From the NCBI RefSeq assembly GCF_024807945.1, contig NZ_JANUFD010000008.1:248001-312000 (forward strand): 64,000 nt of DNA, given 5' to 3'. Numbering within the stretch: the first letter of the stretch is position 1; each line of letters opens with the position of its first letter. Below the pieces are notes generated by a model. That model did no database searches. It was not told where the DNA came from and saw only the letters and a list, made by a program, of their open reading frames with translations. This stretch comes from Pseudomonas sp. JUb42. Lineage in GTDB: Bacteria; Pseudomonadota; Gammaproteobacteria; Pseudomonadales; Pseudomonadaceae. The position numbers and the translations under genes are program-made. Shown here one piece after another: positions 24,523 through 34,272 of this stretch.

Positions 24523-25776
24523 TTAAGCGCCGTATACCGGCAGTTTGGCGCAGATAGCTTTGACTTTCGCACGAACGGCGTCGATCACCGCTTCGTTGTT
24601 CAGGTCAGCCAGGATGTCGCAGATCCAGCCAGCCAGTTCCTTGCACTCTGCTTCCTTGAAGCCGCGAGTGGTGACAGCCGGGGTGCCGAAGCGCAGGCCG
24701 GAGGTCACGAACGGGGAGCGTGGGTCGTTCGGTACGGAGTTCTTGTTCACGGTGATGAATGCCTTGCCCAGAGCGGCGTCGGCATCTTTACCGGAGATGT
24801 CCTGCTTGATCAGCGAGAGCAGGAACAGGTGGTTCTCGGTGCCGCCGGAAACCACGTCGAAACCGCGCTCAATGAACACGCCGGCCATGGCCTTGGCGTT
24901 TTTCACCACTTGTTGCTGGTAGACCTTGAACTCAGGCTGCAGTGCTTCCTTGAAGCAGATGGCCTTGGCGGCGATCACGTGCTCCAGCGGGCCGCCCTGG
25001 GCGCCCGGGAATACCGCGGAGTTCAGTTTCTTCTCGATGTCGGCGTTGGCGCGAGCCAGGATCAGGCCGCCGCGAGGACCGCGCAGGGTCTTGTGCGTGG
25101 TGGTGGTCACGACGTCAGCGAATGGCACCGGGTTCGGGTAGACACCAGCGGCAACCAGACCGGCCACGTGAGCCATGTCGACGAACAGGTAAGCACCGAC
25201 CTTGTCAGCGATTTCGCGGAAGCGCGGGAAGTCGAGGATCTGCGAGTAGGCCGAGAAACCGGCAACGATCATTTTTGGCTTGTGCTCGACTGCCAGGCGC
25301 TCAACTTCGTCGTAGTCGATCAGGCCGTTGCCGTCGATGCCGTACTGGATGGCGTTGTACAGCTTGCCCGACGAGCTGACGCTGGCGCCGTGGGTCAGGT
25401 GACCACCGTGAGCCAGGCTCATGCCCAGGATGGTGTCACCCGCTTGCAGCAGAGCCAGGTAGACAGCGCTGTTGGCTTGGGAACCGGCGTGTGGCTGGAC
25501 GTTAGCGTAGTCGGCACCGAACAGCTCTTTAGCGCGGTCAATGGCCAGTTGCTCAACCACGTCGACATATTCGCAGCCGCCGTAGTAACGCTTGCCTGGG
25601 TAGCCTTCGGCGTATTTGTTGGTCAGAACCGAGCCCTGAGCTTCCATGACCGCAGGGCTGGTGTAGTTTTCCGAGGCGATCAGCTCGATGTGCTCTTCCT
25701 GGCGCTGAGCTTCTTGCTCCATGGCGGCATACAGGTCGGAGTCGTACTTGGCGATAGTCAAATTACGGCTGAACAT
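24523..25776 (-). CDS. glyA: Serine hydroxymethyltransferase
   Basis: 417 residues, the normal length. PLP enzyme that interconverts serine and glycine while charging tetrahydrofolate with a one-carbon unit. N-terminal QEEHIELIASENYTSPAV, the PLP-lysine in TTTTHKTLRGP, and GGPLEHVIAAKA are all intact. AGGAACGCT precedes the ATG. Pseudomonads usually carry two or three glyA paralogues; the position next to morA matches PA4602 of P. aeruginosa. Confidence 0.98.
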   Translation of the reverse strand: MFSRNLTIAKYDSDLYAAMEQEAQRQEEHIELIASENYTSPAVMEAQGSVLTNKYAEGYPGKRYYGGCEYVDVVEQLAIDRAKELFGADYANVQPHAGSQANSAVYLALLQAGDTILGMSLAHGGHLTHGASVSSSGKLYNAIQYGIDGNGLIDYDEVERLAVEHKPKMIVAGFSAYSQILDFPRFREIADKVGAYLFVDMAHVAGLVAAGVYPNPVPFADVVTTTTHKTLRGPRGGLILARANADIEKKLNSAVFPGAQGGPLEHVIAAKAICFKEALQPEFKVYQQQVVKNAKAMAGVFIERGFDVVSGGTENHLFLLSLIKQDISGKDADAALGKAFITVNKNSVPNDPRSPFVTSGLRFGTPAVTTRGFKEAECKELAGWICDILADLNNEAVIDAVRAKVKAICAKLPVYGA

Positions 25777-25866
25777 AGCGTTCCTCGGGGTCTGGCAGGG
25801 GAAAAGGAGGGCATTCTAACGCATCGGGTTTTATCTGGCATATGAAAGGCAGTCATGTTGATCAGT

Positions 25867-25945
25867 TGCGAGCTTCAAGCTTCAAGCGACAAGAAGGCGC
25901 GGCCTCAGGCTCACTTGCCGCTTGAGGCTTAAAGCTTGCAGCTGT
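25867..25945. repeat. Palindromic repeat of GCTTCAAGC units between glyA and morA
   Basis: GCTTCAAGCTTCAAGCG and CGCTTGAGGCTTAAAGC form a long imperfect stem, with the subunit GCTTCAAGC repeated inside each arm. Such arrays of CTTGAAGC/GCTTGCAGC are common in Pseudomonas intergenic DNA. It ends next to the morA stop and may terminate its transcript. Confidence 0.75.
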
Positions 25946-25947
25946 CT

Positions 25948-28900
25948 CTAGTCAAACATGAACAACGCATCATTGCTGAATTGTGCTTCAAAGCGATTCG
26001 GCGGCATCGGTCGGCCGAACAGGTAACCTTGCACTTCGTCGCAGCCGTGTTCACGCAGGAAGTCCAGTTGCTCGTGGGTCTCGACCCCTTCGGCGATCAC
26101 CGCGAGGTTGAGGCTGTGGGCCATGGCGATAATGGCTCGGGCAATCTGGGCGTCCTGTTCGCCGGAGGGCAGGCCGTCGACGAAGGTGCGGTCGATCTTC
26201 AGCACGTCGATGGGGAACTGCTTGAGGTAGTTGAGCGACGAATAGCCGGTGCCGAAGTCGTCCACGGCGATGCTAAGGCCCAGGTACTTTAGGCCGTCGA
26301 GGATCTGCATGGCTTCGCTGACTTCGCGCATCAGGATACTTTCGGTCAGTTCCAGCTCCAGGCAGGCCGGGGGCAGGCCGGTTTCCTTGAGGATATTGGC
26401 GATGCGCGTGCCCAGTTGGCCGTCGGAGAACTGCCGCGCCGAGATATTCACCGACACCTTCGGCACCCGCACTTTGGCCTGATGCCAGGCCTTGAGCTGG
26501 CGGCAGGCTTCGGTCAGTACCCAGTCGCCGACTTCCACCACCAGACCGAGTTCTTCGAGCACTGGAATGAACTCGATGGGCGAGACCAGCCCTCGCCGCG
26601 GGTGGCGCCAGCGCAGCAAGGCTTCGGCACCGGTCAGGCGTTTGCCGTCGCCGCTGAACTGCGGCTGATAGAACAGGGTGAATTCCTTCTGCTCCAGGGC
26701 ATGGCGCAGATCGCTTTCCAGCTCCAGACGTTCCAGAGCCGAAGCGTTCATGTCGGCCTGATAGAACTGGAAGTTGTTCTTGCCGCGTTCCTTGGCGTGA
26801 TACATCGCCGTGTCGGCGTTCTTCATCAGTTGGCTCAGCTCTTTGCCATCCTGCGGGCTGAGGGCGATGCCGATACTGGCGGTGACGAAGAACTCGCGGC
26901 CTTCCAGCACGAAGGGCGTGACCAGACTGTTGAGAATCTGTTCGGCCACATGAATGGCTCGGGTCAGGGCGATCTGCCGCGTGGCGCCGGGTTGCAACAG
27001 TAGGGTGAATTCGTCGCCACCCATGCGCGCCACGGTGTCGTCATCGTCGACGCATTCGAGCAGGCGCGTGGCCATTTCCTTGAGCATGCGGTCGCCGGCG
27101 GCGTGGCCCAGGGAGTCGTTGATCGGTTTGAAACGGTCCAGATCGAGGAACATCAGCACCACCCAGGCCTGCTGCCGCTCGGCCTGTTGCAGGGCCGAAT
27201 GCAGGCGGTCCTGGAACAGGGTGCGGTTGGGCAGGTGAGTCAGGGCGTCGTAGTAAGCCAGGCGGTGGATGCGCTGTTCGCTGGCCTTGCGCTCGCTGAT
27301 ATCGGTGAAGAAGCACACGTAGCTGGCCAGGTCGCCTTCTTCGTCGAACACCGCCGTGATGCCTACCCATGCCGGATAGTGCTCGCCGCTGCGGCGCTTG
27401 AGCCAGACCTCGCCCTCCCAGCTGCCGCGCTGATGCAGCTGCTTGAGGATGTATTGAAGATGGGCTTCCTGCTGCTCGTCGGCGGTGAGCATGGTCGGCA
27501 ACTGGTCGAGGACCTGAGCCACCGCATAACCGCTGACGCGGCTGAAGGCGTCGTTGGCCTGAACGATGTAGCCGGCCGGATCGGTGATCAGGATCGCCGA
27601 GGTGGAGTGCTCGAATACCGTGGCGGCCATGCGCAGATCTTTCTCGGCGCGGCGCTGCTGGCTGATATCGCGGCCGACGCCGAGGATACCTTCGAAGGTG
27701 TCGTTTTCGTCCCAGACCAGCACCAGACGCAGCTCGATGGGGATCTTGCGACCATCGGCACGCAGGCAGTCGAACAGGAACAGTTGGGTCGGGATCTCAT
27801 GACGCAATTTGGCCAGTTCTTCCGGCTTGCCCAGGGCCTTGCCGATGCGCTCGATCAGGGCGTAGACCCCGGCCAGTTGCTGCGGGTTGGCAACCGTGGA
27901 GTTCCAGCCGTGCTCGAAGATCCACTCGGCGTCATAGCCCAACACGCTGGTGACCGACGGGCTGACGTAGTTGGGTTGCAGGCGGCTGTCGGTGGAGAAA
28001 ATCACGTCACTGATGCTTTCGGCGAGCATGCGGTAGCGCTGTTCGCTGTCACGCAGGGACTCGCTGGCTTCCAGCTGTTCGGTGATGTCCTTGGCGACGC
28101 CAATGATGCGCGTGACCTGGTCGTTGCGATCCCGTGACAGGGCCTGTTCGCGGATATCGAAGCGGCGCCAGTTGTTATGCACATCGCGGAAACGCAGCTG
28201 GCAGTGCAGCAGTTCGCTGTGGCCATGGTGGCGCTGGCGCAGGCGCATGTCCTGATAGCGCTCGGCGTCATCCGGGTGCAGCAGGATCTCCCAGAAGTAT
28301 TCGCCCATGCGGTGCAGCTCGGTGCGGCTGTAGCCCAGGGTCTGACCGAGATTATGGTTGCTGTAGATCATCCGCTGTGTCAGGACATCCTGCACATACA
28401 GGTGATCAGGCACGGTACGCACCACATCGGACCAAAAACCCTCGCGCTCGACCAAAGACAGTTCAACCTGCTTGCGGCTGGTGATGTCACCAATGCTCAA
28501 AATGACCGAATGACGGTCTTCCTGATCGGCGGGCAGGCGCACCACCAGCCACAGATGCTGATCGGCGCCATTTTCGTGGCTCAGGCGCACTTCCAGTTCC
28601 AACTGGTCGCGCGAATCCAGTACGGCATGAATCAGCAGCTCGCCGACGCTCTGGCGTGAGCGCGGGTTGCCGAAGATCAGCTTCTCCCAGGCCTCGTCAC
28701 TGGACTCGACCTTGAGCAGGCTCAGGGCAACCTGGTTGACCTCGGTAATGCGCACGCTCTGCAACAGGCCCTTGAGCTGGCCGGGCTGGCGTTCCAGCAA
28801 GCGGGTCAGGTCATCGCTGCTGCGCAGTTGCAGGGTGTCCAGATAGTGGCGCAGCCCGGACATGTCGAGTACGCAGATGGCGATACCGACGCCGTCGAAG

Positions 28901-29802
28901 ATGTTCTGGTAGCGCTTCTGGCTCTCATGCAGCTGACGCTGGCGGCGACGCAGGCTGAGCAGGGCCAGCAGCGGCACGATGGAGCAGGCCAGGGCGATCA
29001 GGCACTTTATGAACAAAGGGGCCAGCAGGTCCTCACGGGCCTTGTTGGCGTCGAACAGGCCCCGCAGTTGCCAGTCACTGTTGGTCAGCACCTCGAGCAA
29101 CACGCTTTCCGGGCGATCATCGGGTACGACCTGTGGGCCGGTGATGGTGATGCCGTTGGTGTCGCGGAAGATGACCTTTTGCGTGGTGCGGTTTTCCAGA
29201 CGCCAGAGGGGCTGGAAGTCCTGGCTGGTCTGGCGGGTCAGGGTTTTCAGGGTGTCCGGGGCCATCCGCAAGGCCCAATAGCCTGGCGTCAACTCGCCGG
29301 GCTGGCGTACCAGCAGATAGAGTTGTGAGCTGTCTTCGGAGTTGTCGTAGTAATAAGGCCGCCCCAGCGCCTGCTGGAACGAGCGCTTGAGGAAATCGCC
29401 GTCATTGGTGCCTTCGAGGCTGTCGCGGGCAATGTCGCCCGCTGCGTTGAGCCAGGCGACGCTGCGGATGCCGGGCAGGGCCTGGCGCAACATGTCCAGC
29501 AGCATGGTCTGCTGACCCATGCCCTGGGCCTTCTGTCGGGAGTCGTCGAGCAGGTTCAGGGCGACCTGAGCGCTGAGGGCCATATTCAGGCTCAGGCGGT
29601 CGGCCAACTGCACGCTGTAGTCGACGCTGCGCTGACGCTGGCGCTCCTGGGTCAGGTGAAACTGCTCGATCAGTTGCCACAAAAGCAGCGCGAGCATCAG
29701 CAGCACCAGTGCCGCCAGCCCACCCTTCAGTGAGCCACGCCAAGGCGTCGCTGTCGCGCCATTGTTCGTGCGCGAAGGAGATGTATGTTTAGGTGTAGGC
29801 AA
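25948..29802 (-). CDS. morA: Bifunctional c-di-GMP diguanylate cyclase/phosphodiesterase MorA
   Basis: 1284 residues. Inner membrane anchor: helix 1 at about 29-48, a periplasmic sensor region, helix 2 near 265-285. Several PAS domains follow (about 290-860), then GGDEF (ARMGGDEFTLLL, near 927) and EAL (GAEALLRW near 1060, with NISARQF, ELTESILM, DDFGTGYSS, KIDRTFV and AEGVET). Both active sites are intact, so it can in principle make and break c-di-GMP. P. aeruginosa MorA is somewhat longer. MorA controls flagellar development and biofilm formation. Synteny with glyA supports orthology. Confidence 0.92.
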   Translation of the reverse strand: MPTPKHTSPSRTNNGATATPWRGSLKGGLAALVLLMLALLLWQLIEQFHLTQERQRQRSVDYSVQLADRLSLNMALSAQVALNLLDDSRQKAQGMGQQTMLLDMLRQALPGIRSVAWLNAAGDIARDSLEGTNDGDFLKRSFQQALGRPYYYDNSEDSSQLYLLVRQPGELTPGYWALRMAPDTLKTLTRQTSQDFQPLWRLENRTTQKVIFRDTNGITITGPQVVPDDRPESVLLEVLTNSDWQLRGLFDANKAREDLLAPLFIKCLIALACSIVPLLALLSLRRRQRQLHESQKRYQNIFDGVGIAICVLDMSGLRHYLDTLQLRSSDDLTRLLERQPGQLKGLLQSVRITEVNQVALSLLKVESSDEAWEKLIFGNPRSRQSVGELLIHAVLDSRDQLELEVRLSHENGADQHLWLVVRLPADQEDRHSVILSIGDITSRKQVELSLVEREGFWSDVVRTVPDHLYVQDVLTQRMIYSNHNLGQTLGYSRTELHRMGEYFWEILLHPDDAERYQDMRLRQRHHGHSELLHCQLRFRDVHNNWRRFDIREQALSRDRNDQVTRIIGVAKDITEQLEASESLRDSEQRYRMLAESISDVIFSTDSRLQPNYVSPSVTSVLGYDAEWIFEHGWNSTVANPQQLAGVYALIERIGKALGKPEELAKLRHEIPTQLFLFDCLRADGRKIPIELRLVLVWDENDTFEGILGVGRDISQQRRAEKDLRMAATVFEHSTSAILITDPAGYIVQANDAFSRVSGYAVAQVLDQLPTMLTADEQQEAHLQYILKQLHQRGSWEGEVWLKRRSGEHYPAWVGITAVFDEEGDLASYVCFFTDISERKASEQRIHRLAYYDALTHLPNRTLFQDRLHSALQQAERQQAWVVLMFLDLDRFKPINDSLGHAAGDRMLKEMATRLLECVDDDDTVARMGGDEFTLLLQPGATRQIALTRAIHVAEQILNSLVTPFVLEGREFFVTASIGIALSPQDGKELSQLMKNADTAMYHAKERGKNNFQFYQADMNASALERLELESDLRHALEQKEFTLFYQPQFSGDGKRLTGAEALLRWRHPRRGLVSPIEFIPVLEELGLVVEVGDWVLTEACRQLKAWHQAKVRVPKVSVNISARQFSDGQLGTRIANILKETGLPPACLELELTESILMREVSEAMQILDGLKYLGLSIAVDDFGTGYSSLNYLKQFPIDVLKIDRTFVDGLPSGEQDAQIARAIIAMAHSLNLAVIAEGVETHEQLDFLREHGCDEVQGYLFGRPMPPNRFEAQFSNDALFMFD

Positions 29803-30170
29803 ACCTGGACCCTGACTACTGGATAGAAGCAGCGAATGCGCAGCGCACTATAAGCCGGACGGCCAAATGGCGCCTAGCATGCCCGGAGTTGTGGCTAAGT
29901 GCCAGTCCCGTAAATCCGGGGCCGTTTGCCCTGTCGGCGCCATTCGGGTAGCTTTGCCCGACGTACGGCCAAATCCTGCACGCATAACAGCATTGCTTGC
30001 AAACATTGATCCAGCTCCTGCCTTTCATGCCTTTCGATAATGCTTCGAACAGGATTGATTCAAGGCCGGGAACTGCCGGACAGCAAGCGCCGTCGCAAAA
30101 AAAGCTTTTTTCGGGATCGACGACTAAGCTCGCATCCTATTTATCTGTCACAAACCCAGGTTTTCATTCC
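29803..30170. other. Divergent intergenic region between morA and ettA
   Basis: 368 bases that must hold the promoters of morA (left) and ettA (right). A perfect A7GC-T6-type palindrome (AAAAAAGCTTTTTT, 30098-30111) lies about 60 bases before ettA; it is either bent DNA or a weak terminator. An in-frame upstream extension of ettA is open but has no ribosome site. No REP copy seen. Confidence 0.55.
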
Positions 30171-31835
30171 ATGGCTCAATACGTCTTTACCATGCATCGG
30201 CTGAGCAAAGTTGTGCCGCCGAAGCGGGAAATCCTCAAGAACATCTCCCTGTCGTTCTTCCCCGGCGCCAAGATCGGTGTACTGGGCCTCAACGGTTCGG
30301 GTAAATCCACGCTGCTGAAAATCATGGCGGGCGTCGACACCGAGTTCGACGGCGAAGCGCGTCCGATGCCGGACCTCAATGTCGGCTACCTGCCGCAAGA
30401 GCCGCAACTGGACCCGAACAAGACCGTGCGCGAGGTGGTCGAGGAAGCAGTCAGCGTGATCAAGGACGCCCAGGCTCGCCTGGACGAGGTCTATGCCGCC
30501 TACGCCGAGCCGGATGCCGATTTCGACAAGCTGGCTGCCGAACAGGCCAAGCTCGAAGCCATCCTGCAGGCCTCTGACGGTCACAACCTCGACCGTCAAC
30601 TGGAAGTCGCCGCCGACGCCCTGCGCCTGCCAGCCTGGGACGCCAAGGTCGAGCACCTGTCCGGTGGTGAGAAGCGCCGTGTGGCCTTGTGCCGCCTGCT
30701 GCTGTCGGCCCCTGACATGCTGCTGCTCGACGAACCAACCAACCACCTGGATGCCGATTCGGTGGCCTGGCTTGAGCACTTCCTGCACGACTTCCCGGGC
30801 ACCGTGGTTGCGATCACGCACGACCGTTACTTCCTCGACAACGTCGCCGGCTGGATTCTGGAACTCGACCGCGGCGCCGGTATTCCTTACGAGGGCAACT
30901 ATTCGGGTTGGCTGGAAGCCAAGTCCGATCGTCTGGCCCAGGAATCCAAGCAGCAGTCGGCCCATGAAAAGGCCATGAAGGAAGAGCTGGAGTGGGTACG
31001 CAAGGGCGCCAAGGCGCGTCAGTCGAAGTCCAAGGCGCGTCTGCAACGCTTCGAAGAAATGCAGTCCCAGGAATTCCAGAAACGCAGCGAAACCAACGAA
31101 ATCTACATTCCGGCCGGTCCGCGCCTGGGTGACAAGGTTATCGAGTTCAAGAACGTCAGCAAGGGTTACGGCGATCGGGTGCTGATCGACAACCTGTCGT
31201 TCGCCATGCCCAAAGGCGCCATCGTCGGCGTGATCGGCGGTAACGGCGCCGGTAAATCGACCCTGTTCCGCATGTTGATGGGCAAGGAAACACCGGATTC
31301 GGGCAGTATCGAAATCGGTGAAACCGTGCAACTGGCCTGCGTCGATCAGAGCCGTGATGACCTGGACGGCAGCAAGACGGTGTTCCAGCAGATTTCCGAC
31401 GGCTCGGACCAGATCCGCATCGGCAACTATGAAATTCCTTCGCGTACCTACGTCGGTCGCTTCAATTTCAAGGGCGGCGACCAGCAAAAGTTCGTCAAGG
31501 ACCTCTCCGGTGGTGAGCGTGGCCGCCTGCACCTGGCGTTGACCCTGAAGGAGGGTGGTAACGTCCTGCTGCTCGACGAACCGTCCAACGACCTCGACGT
31601 CGAAACCCTGCGTTCCCTGGAAGAAGCCCTGCTGGACTTCCCGGGCGCCGCCATTGTGATCTCCCACGATCGGTGGTTCCTTGACCGCGTGGCAACCCAC
31701 ATCCTGGCGTACGAAGACGACTCGCAGGCGATCTTCTTCGAAGGCAACTACACCGAGTACGAAGCCGATCGCAAGAAACGCCTCGGCGAAGCCGCTGCCC
31801 AGCCGCATCGGGTACGGCACAAGAAGTTGGCTTGA
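30171..31835 (+). CDS. ettA: Energy-dependent translational throttle protein EttA (ABC-F)
   Basis: 554 residues from the ATG at 30171 (MAQYVFTMHRLSK), matching E. coli EttA (555). Two ABC domains without membrane parts: Walker A GLNGSGKST and GGNGAGKST, signatures LSGGEKRRVAL and LSGGERGRLHL, Walker B DEPTNHLD and DEPSNDLD. The charged linker rich in Lys/Arg/Gln between them (about 245-300) reaches the peptidyl-transferase centre, and the arm insert is in domain 1. EttA binds the ribosomal E-site and regulates the first elongation steps according to the ATP/ADP ratio. Confidence 0.97.
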   Translation: MAQYVFTMHRLSKVVPPKREILKNISLSFFPGAKIGVLGLNGSGKSTLLKIMAGVDTEFDGEARPMPDLNVGYLPQEPQLDPNKTVREVVEEAVSVIKDAQARLDEVYAAYAEPDADFDKLAAEQAKLEAILQASDGHNLDRQLEVAADALRLPAWDAKVEHLSGGEKRRVALCRLLLSAPDMLLLDEPTNHLDADSVAWLEHFLHDFPGTVVAITHDRYFLDNVAGWILELDRGAGIPYEGNYSGWLEAKSDRLAQESKQQSAHEKAMKEELEWVRKGAKARQSKSKARLQRFEEMQSQEFQKRSETNEIYIPAGPRLGDKVIEFKNVSKGYGDRVLIDNLSFAMPKGAIVGVIGGNGAGKSTLFRMLMGKETPDSGSIEIGETVQLACVDQSRDDLDGSKTVFQQISDGSDQIRIGNYEIPSRTYVGRFNFKGGDQQKFVKDLSGGERGRLHLALTLKEGGNVLLLDEPSNDLDVETLRSLEEALLDFPGAAIVISHDRWFLDRVATHILAYEDDSQAIFFEGNYTEYEADRKKRLGEAAAQPHRVRHKKLA

Positions 31836-31854
31836 TTCAAAAGGTCTGAACTGA

Positions 31855-31883
31855 ATGTGGGAGCGGATGAATCTGCTCCCACA
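31855..31883. repeat. Minimal REP hairpin acting as terminator candidate
   Basis: TGTGGGAGC and GCTCCCACA enclose 11 bases only; it is the shortest copy of the GTGGGAGCG family in the window. It lies between the convergent ends of ettA and the lipoprotein gene. Confidence 0.85.
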
Positions 31884-31896
31884 ATCTGTATCCGGG

Positions 31897-32247
31897 CTAC
31901 CGTGGCTTATAGGCCCGCCCCGCATCCTGAGTCTTCTGCTGTTCCCAGCGTCGTTCCCGGTCGTTGTAGATGCTCCCGGCATCGGGTCGGTCTTTACTGA
32001 GCACTTCCCCCTGGCACTGACGGAAACCGTCATCCCAGCCGCCTGCATATACCTTGTCCTTCAAGTATCGCGGTACATCCTTCTTGTACAGGCCATTGGC
32101 GCCTGCTGCATCGCGGCCACTGCCGCAACCATCCTGAAAACCATCGGCGAAGGCAGGGGGATAGCCCTCGGCGATCAGCTGTTCATGGGTAGACTGGCAA
32201 CCTGCCAGTAAAACCGCCCACAACAGTACAGCCCAACGCGCGTTCAT
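31897..32247 (-). CDS. Small lipoprotein of unknown function
   Basis: 116 residues with a lipoprotein signal: VLLWAVLLAGCQ, cysteine 17. The mature part is hydrophilic and rich in Gly/Asp/Arg, with conserved-looking GFQDGCGSGRDAAG and YAGGWDDGFRQCQGE blocks that hold two further cysteines able to form a disulphide. It follows the DUF4105 gene by 79 bases on the same strand and is probably its operon partner. Domain and function not recognised. Confidence 0.8.
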   Translation of the reverse strand: MNARWAVLLWAVLLAGCQSTHEQLIAEGYPPAFADGFQDGCGSGRDAAGANGLYKKDVPRYLKDKVYAGGWDDGFRQCQGEVLSKDRPDAGSIYNDRERRWEQQKTQDAGRAYKPR

Positions 32248-32326
32248 GATGAATTCCTCTGCATATGGAGGAAGTCTAGAAGCCTTACTGTCAGAGGGCT
32301 GTAAAAGCGTTGTTATAAATTCGTTA

Positions 32327-34210
32327 TCAGTAGTGGTACCACTTCACTTCCAACATCACTTCATTCTCAGGCGAAGCCAGTTGGCTGAATTCGCGCTGGG
32401 CGCTCAGGCGCAGGCCGAGGTTGCGCGACAGCTCCCACTGCTGATTGAGGCTGACCGTGCGGCGCACTTCGCCATTGGTGAAATAGTCGCCCTTGGCTTC
32501 CAGGCTCAGGTTGCCCAACGGGTTGCGCCACAGCACGCCGGTATTGAACCCGGCAGCGGGGGAGATCAGTGCAGCGAAGTCGTTGTTGTGCTCGACCCGC
32601 ACGGTGCCGAGGGCAAAGCCGAGCATGTCGTCGGTCAATTGCCAGGTGCCACCTGCGCCACCGTTGACGTGGCTGACCAGGCTTTCATCACCATGCTTGC
32701 CCAGCACTCGCTCCAGACCGCCTGCCACCTGCCATGACCAGGGTTGCAGCAGCTCGTTGCGCGGAGTCAGGGAGCGAATGGTGGCCAGGTCCAGTTGTTG
32801 CAGCTGCCAGTGATTGCCTTCGTACTGGCGCAGCTTGAGTTGCAGGATCTCGATCTGCGCGCCCAGGGGGAAACCGTAAGCGTTGTCATTGAGGTCGTGA
32901 TAGGCCATGCGCAGGCCGTATTCGCCGAAGGCCTTATCGCCACGGGTGCCGAGACCGGCTTGCCAGGTGCGCGATTCATGGCCGTCTTCCGGCAGGCCGG
33001 GGCGTTGGATATCCAGTTCCGGCGGCGGGTTCTTGCTGATGGCGCCGAGCAGTTCGAAGCTGCGTTGAGCGCGCCCGGCGTCACGTTCTTCGCCGTTGGC
33101 GCGGTAGCGTTCCAGGCGATAGGCCGCGTCCTGGATCAGCGCACGGCGCTCGGAGGGTACGGCCAGGTAGTCGGCGTCCTTGAGCTGGCGCTGGTCGGCG
33201 CTGACTTTAAGCACCCAGTCCTGCTCGTCATGGCTCAGGGGCTTGGCTCGCTCCAACAGCTCACGTTCGCGAGACGGACGGTAATCGATTTTCTCCACCA
33301 GGCCCGAGGCCTTGACCGCTTTTACGGTGTCGGTAGGAATGGCCGTCAGGGGGAATTGTTTCAGCAGATCAAGGCCGGGGCGGGCGACTTGCAGCAGCTC
33401 CAGCAGGCGATAGGAGCAGTTTTCGTCGAAGAAGAAGTAGCCGAAGCGAATCTGTTTCAGCTCCCAGACATGCTCGACCATGCGCCCGGTTTCTTCGGCG
33501 GTCAGGTTCAGGTGGTATTCCCACAGGTCGCGGTTTTCCAGGCTGCGGTATTCCGAAAGCTTTTCCTGATACGGAACCAGGGCGAACAGGCCGGGATAGC
33601 CGCCCATCAGGCCCTTCCAGGCATACAGAATGCTGTTGTCGGAGCCTTCGATATAGGCGCCGAAATTGATCGCGTAGCTGAGCAGGGCGGTGTGGTTGGT
33701 TTTCACATCAGCCTGGTCGATGCGCAGCAGGGTGTGGCCGAACATCGACGACGGGCTGTTCAGATAGGCCGCCGGGAACACCAGTACGGCGCTGTCCGGG
33801 GCCACATCGCTGAACCACTGCTTGAAGGCCTTGCAGTCCACGGCGGGCAGGTCGCTCAGTTGCAACTGGTCACGCAACCAGCGCGTGCGTGCCGGGTAGA
33901 CGCATTGGGCGTGCTTGTCCGGGTCATCGCCCGTGTGTAATGGCTTGTAGATCGCTGCCAGGGTTGCGCTCAACTCCGCCTTGGGATCGTGAGCGCCATC
34001 GGCGGCGAGAAAGAATTTCGGGTCATCGACATAGCTGCGCCAGCCGCCGAGTTTGCCGGTCTCGTAGTGGCCCAGGGATATCCAGAACGGCGCATTGGCC
34101 AGTTGCTGCAAATGTTCAGCGCCCACATTCGGCGCGGCTTGTGCGGTGGCGGAAAACGGGGCGCAGGCACACAGCGCCAGGTACACAAGGCGTTTGAGCA
34201 TAGAGGGCAA
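32327..34210 (-). CDS. DUF4105 protein with Lnb-like N-terminal periplasmic domain
   Basis: 627 residues, Sec signal peptide (cleavage about residue 25 after ATAQA). The N-terminal DUF4105 domain holds the conserved SMFGHTLLRI (His near 157) and FFDENCSYRLLELL (Cys near 266), the His/Cys pair of the NlpC/P60-like fold that Lnb of Bacteroides uses to N-acylate lipoproteins. The C-terminal 230 residues alternate in the pattern of an outer-membrane beta-barrel and end in an aromatic KWYHY. It could be an acyl transfer or hydrolytic envelope enzyme; Pseudomonas already has Lnt, so lipoprotein N-acylation is not assured. Lies between DUF3015 and lipoprotein genes. Confidence 0.88.
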   Translation of the reverse strand: MPSMLKRLVYLALCACAPFSATAQAAPNVGAEHLQQLANAPFWISLGHYETGKLGGWRSYVDDPKFFLAADGAHDPKAELSATLAAIYKPLHTGDDPDKHAQCVYPARTRWLRDQLQLSDLPAVDCKAFKQWFSDVAPDSAVLVFPAAYLNSPSSMFGHTLLRIDQADVKTNHTALLSYAINFGAYIEGSDNSILYAWKGLMGGYPGLFALVPYQEKLSEYRSLENRDLWEYHLNLTAEETGRMVEHVWELKQIRFGYFFFDENCSYRLLELLQVARPGLDLLKQFPLTAIPTDTVKAVKASGLVEKIDYRPSRERELLERAKPLSHDEQDWVLKVSADQRQLKDADYLAVPSERRALIQDAAYRLERYRANGEERDAGRAQRSFELLGAISKNPPPELDIQRPGLPEDGHESRTWQAGLGTRGDKAFGEYGLRMAYHDLNDNAYGFPLGAQIEILQLKLRQYEGNHWQLQQLDLATIRSLTPRNELLQPWSWQVAGGLERVLGKHGDESLVSHVNGGAGGTWQLTDDMLGFALGTVRVEHNNDFAALISPAAGFNTGVLWRNPLGNLSLEAKGDYFTNGEVRRTVSLNQQWELSRNLGLRLSAQREFSQLASPENEVMLEVKWYHY

Positions 34211-34272
34211 CTAGTCAAAGGGACGAAACCGGCCCCTCAGAGCGAGGGGCCGGCGGATCGAACAGAGCGAGC

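Noticed and set aside
30141..32048. A 635-codon frame antisense to ettA
   Set aside because: It is the shadow of ettA's codon bias and runs through a REP hairpin and the lipoprotein gene start.
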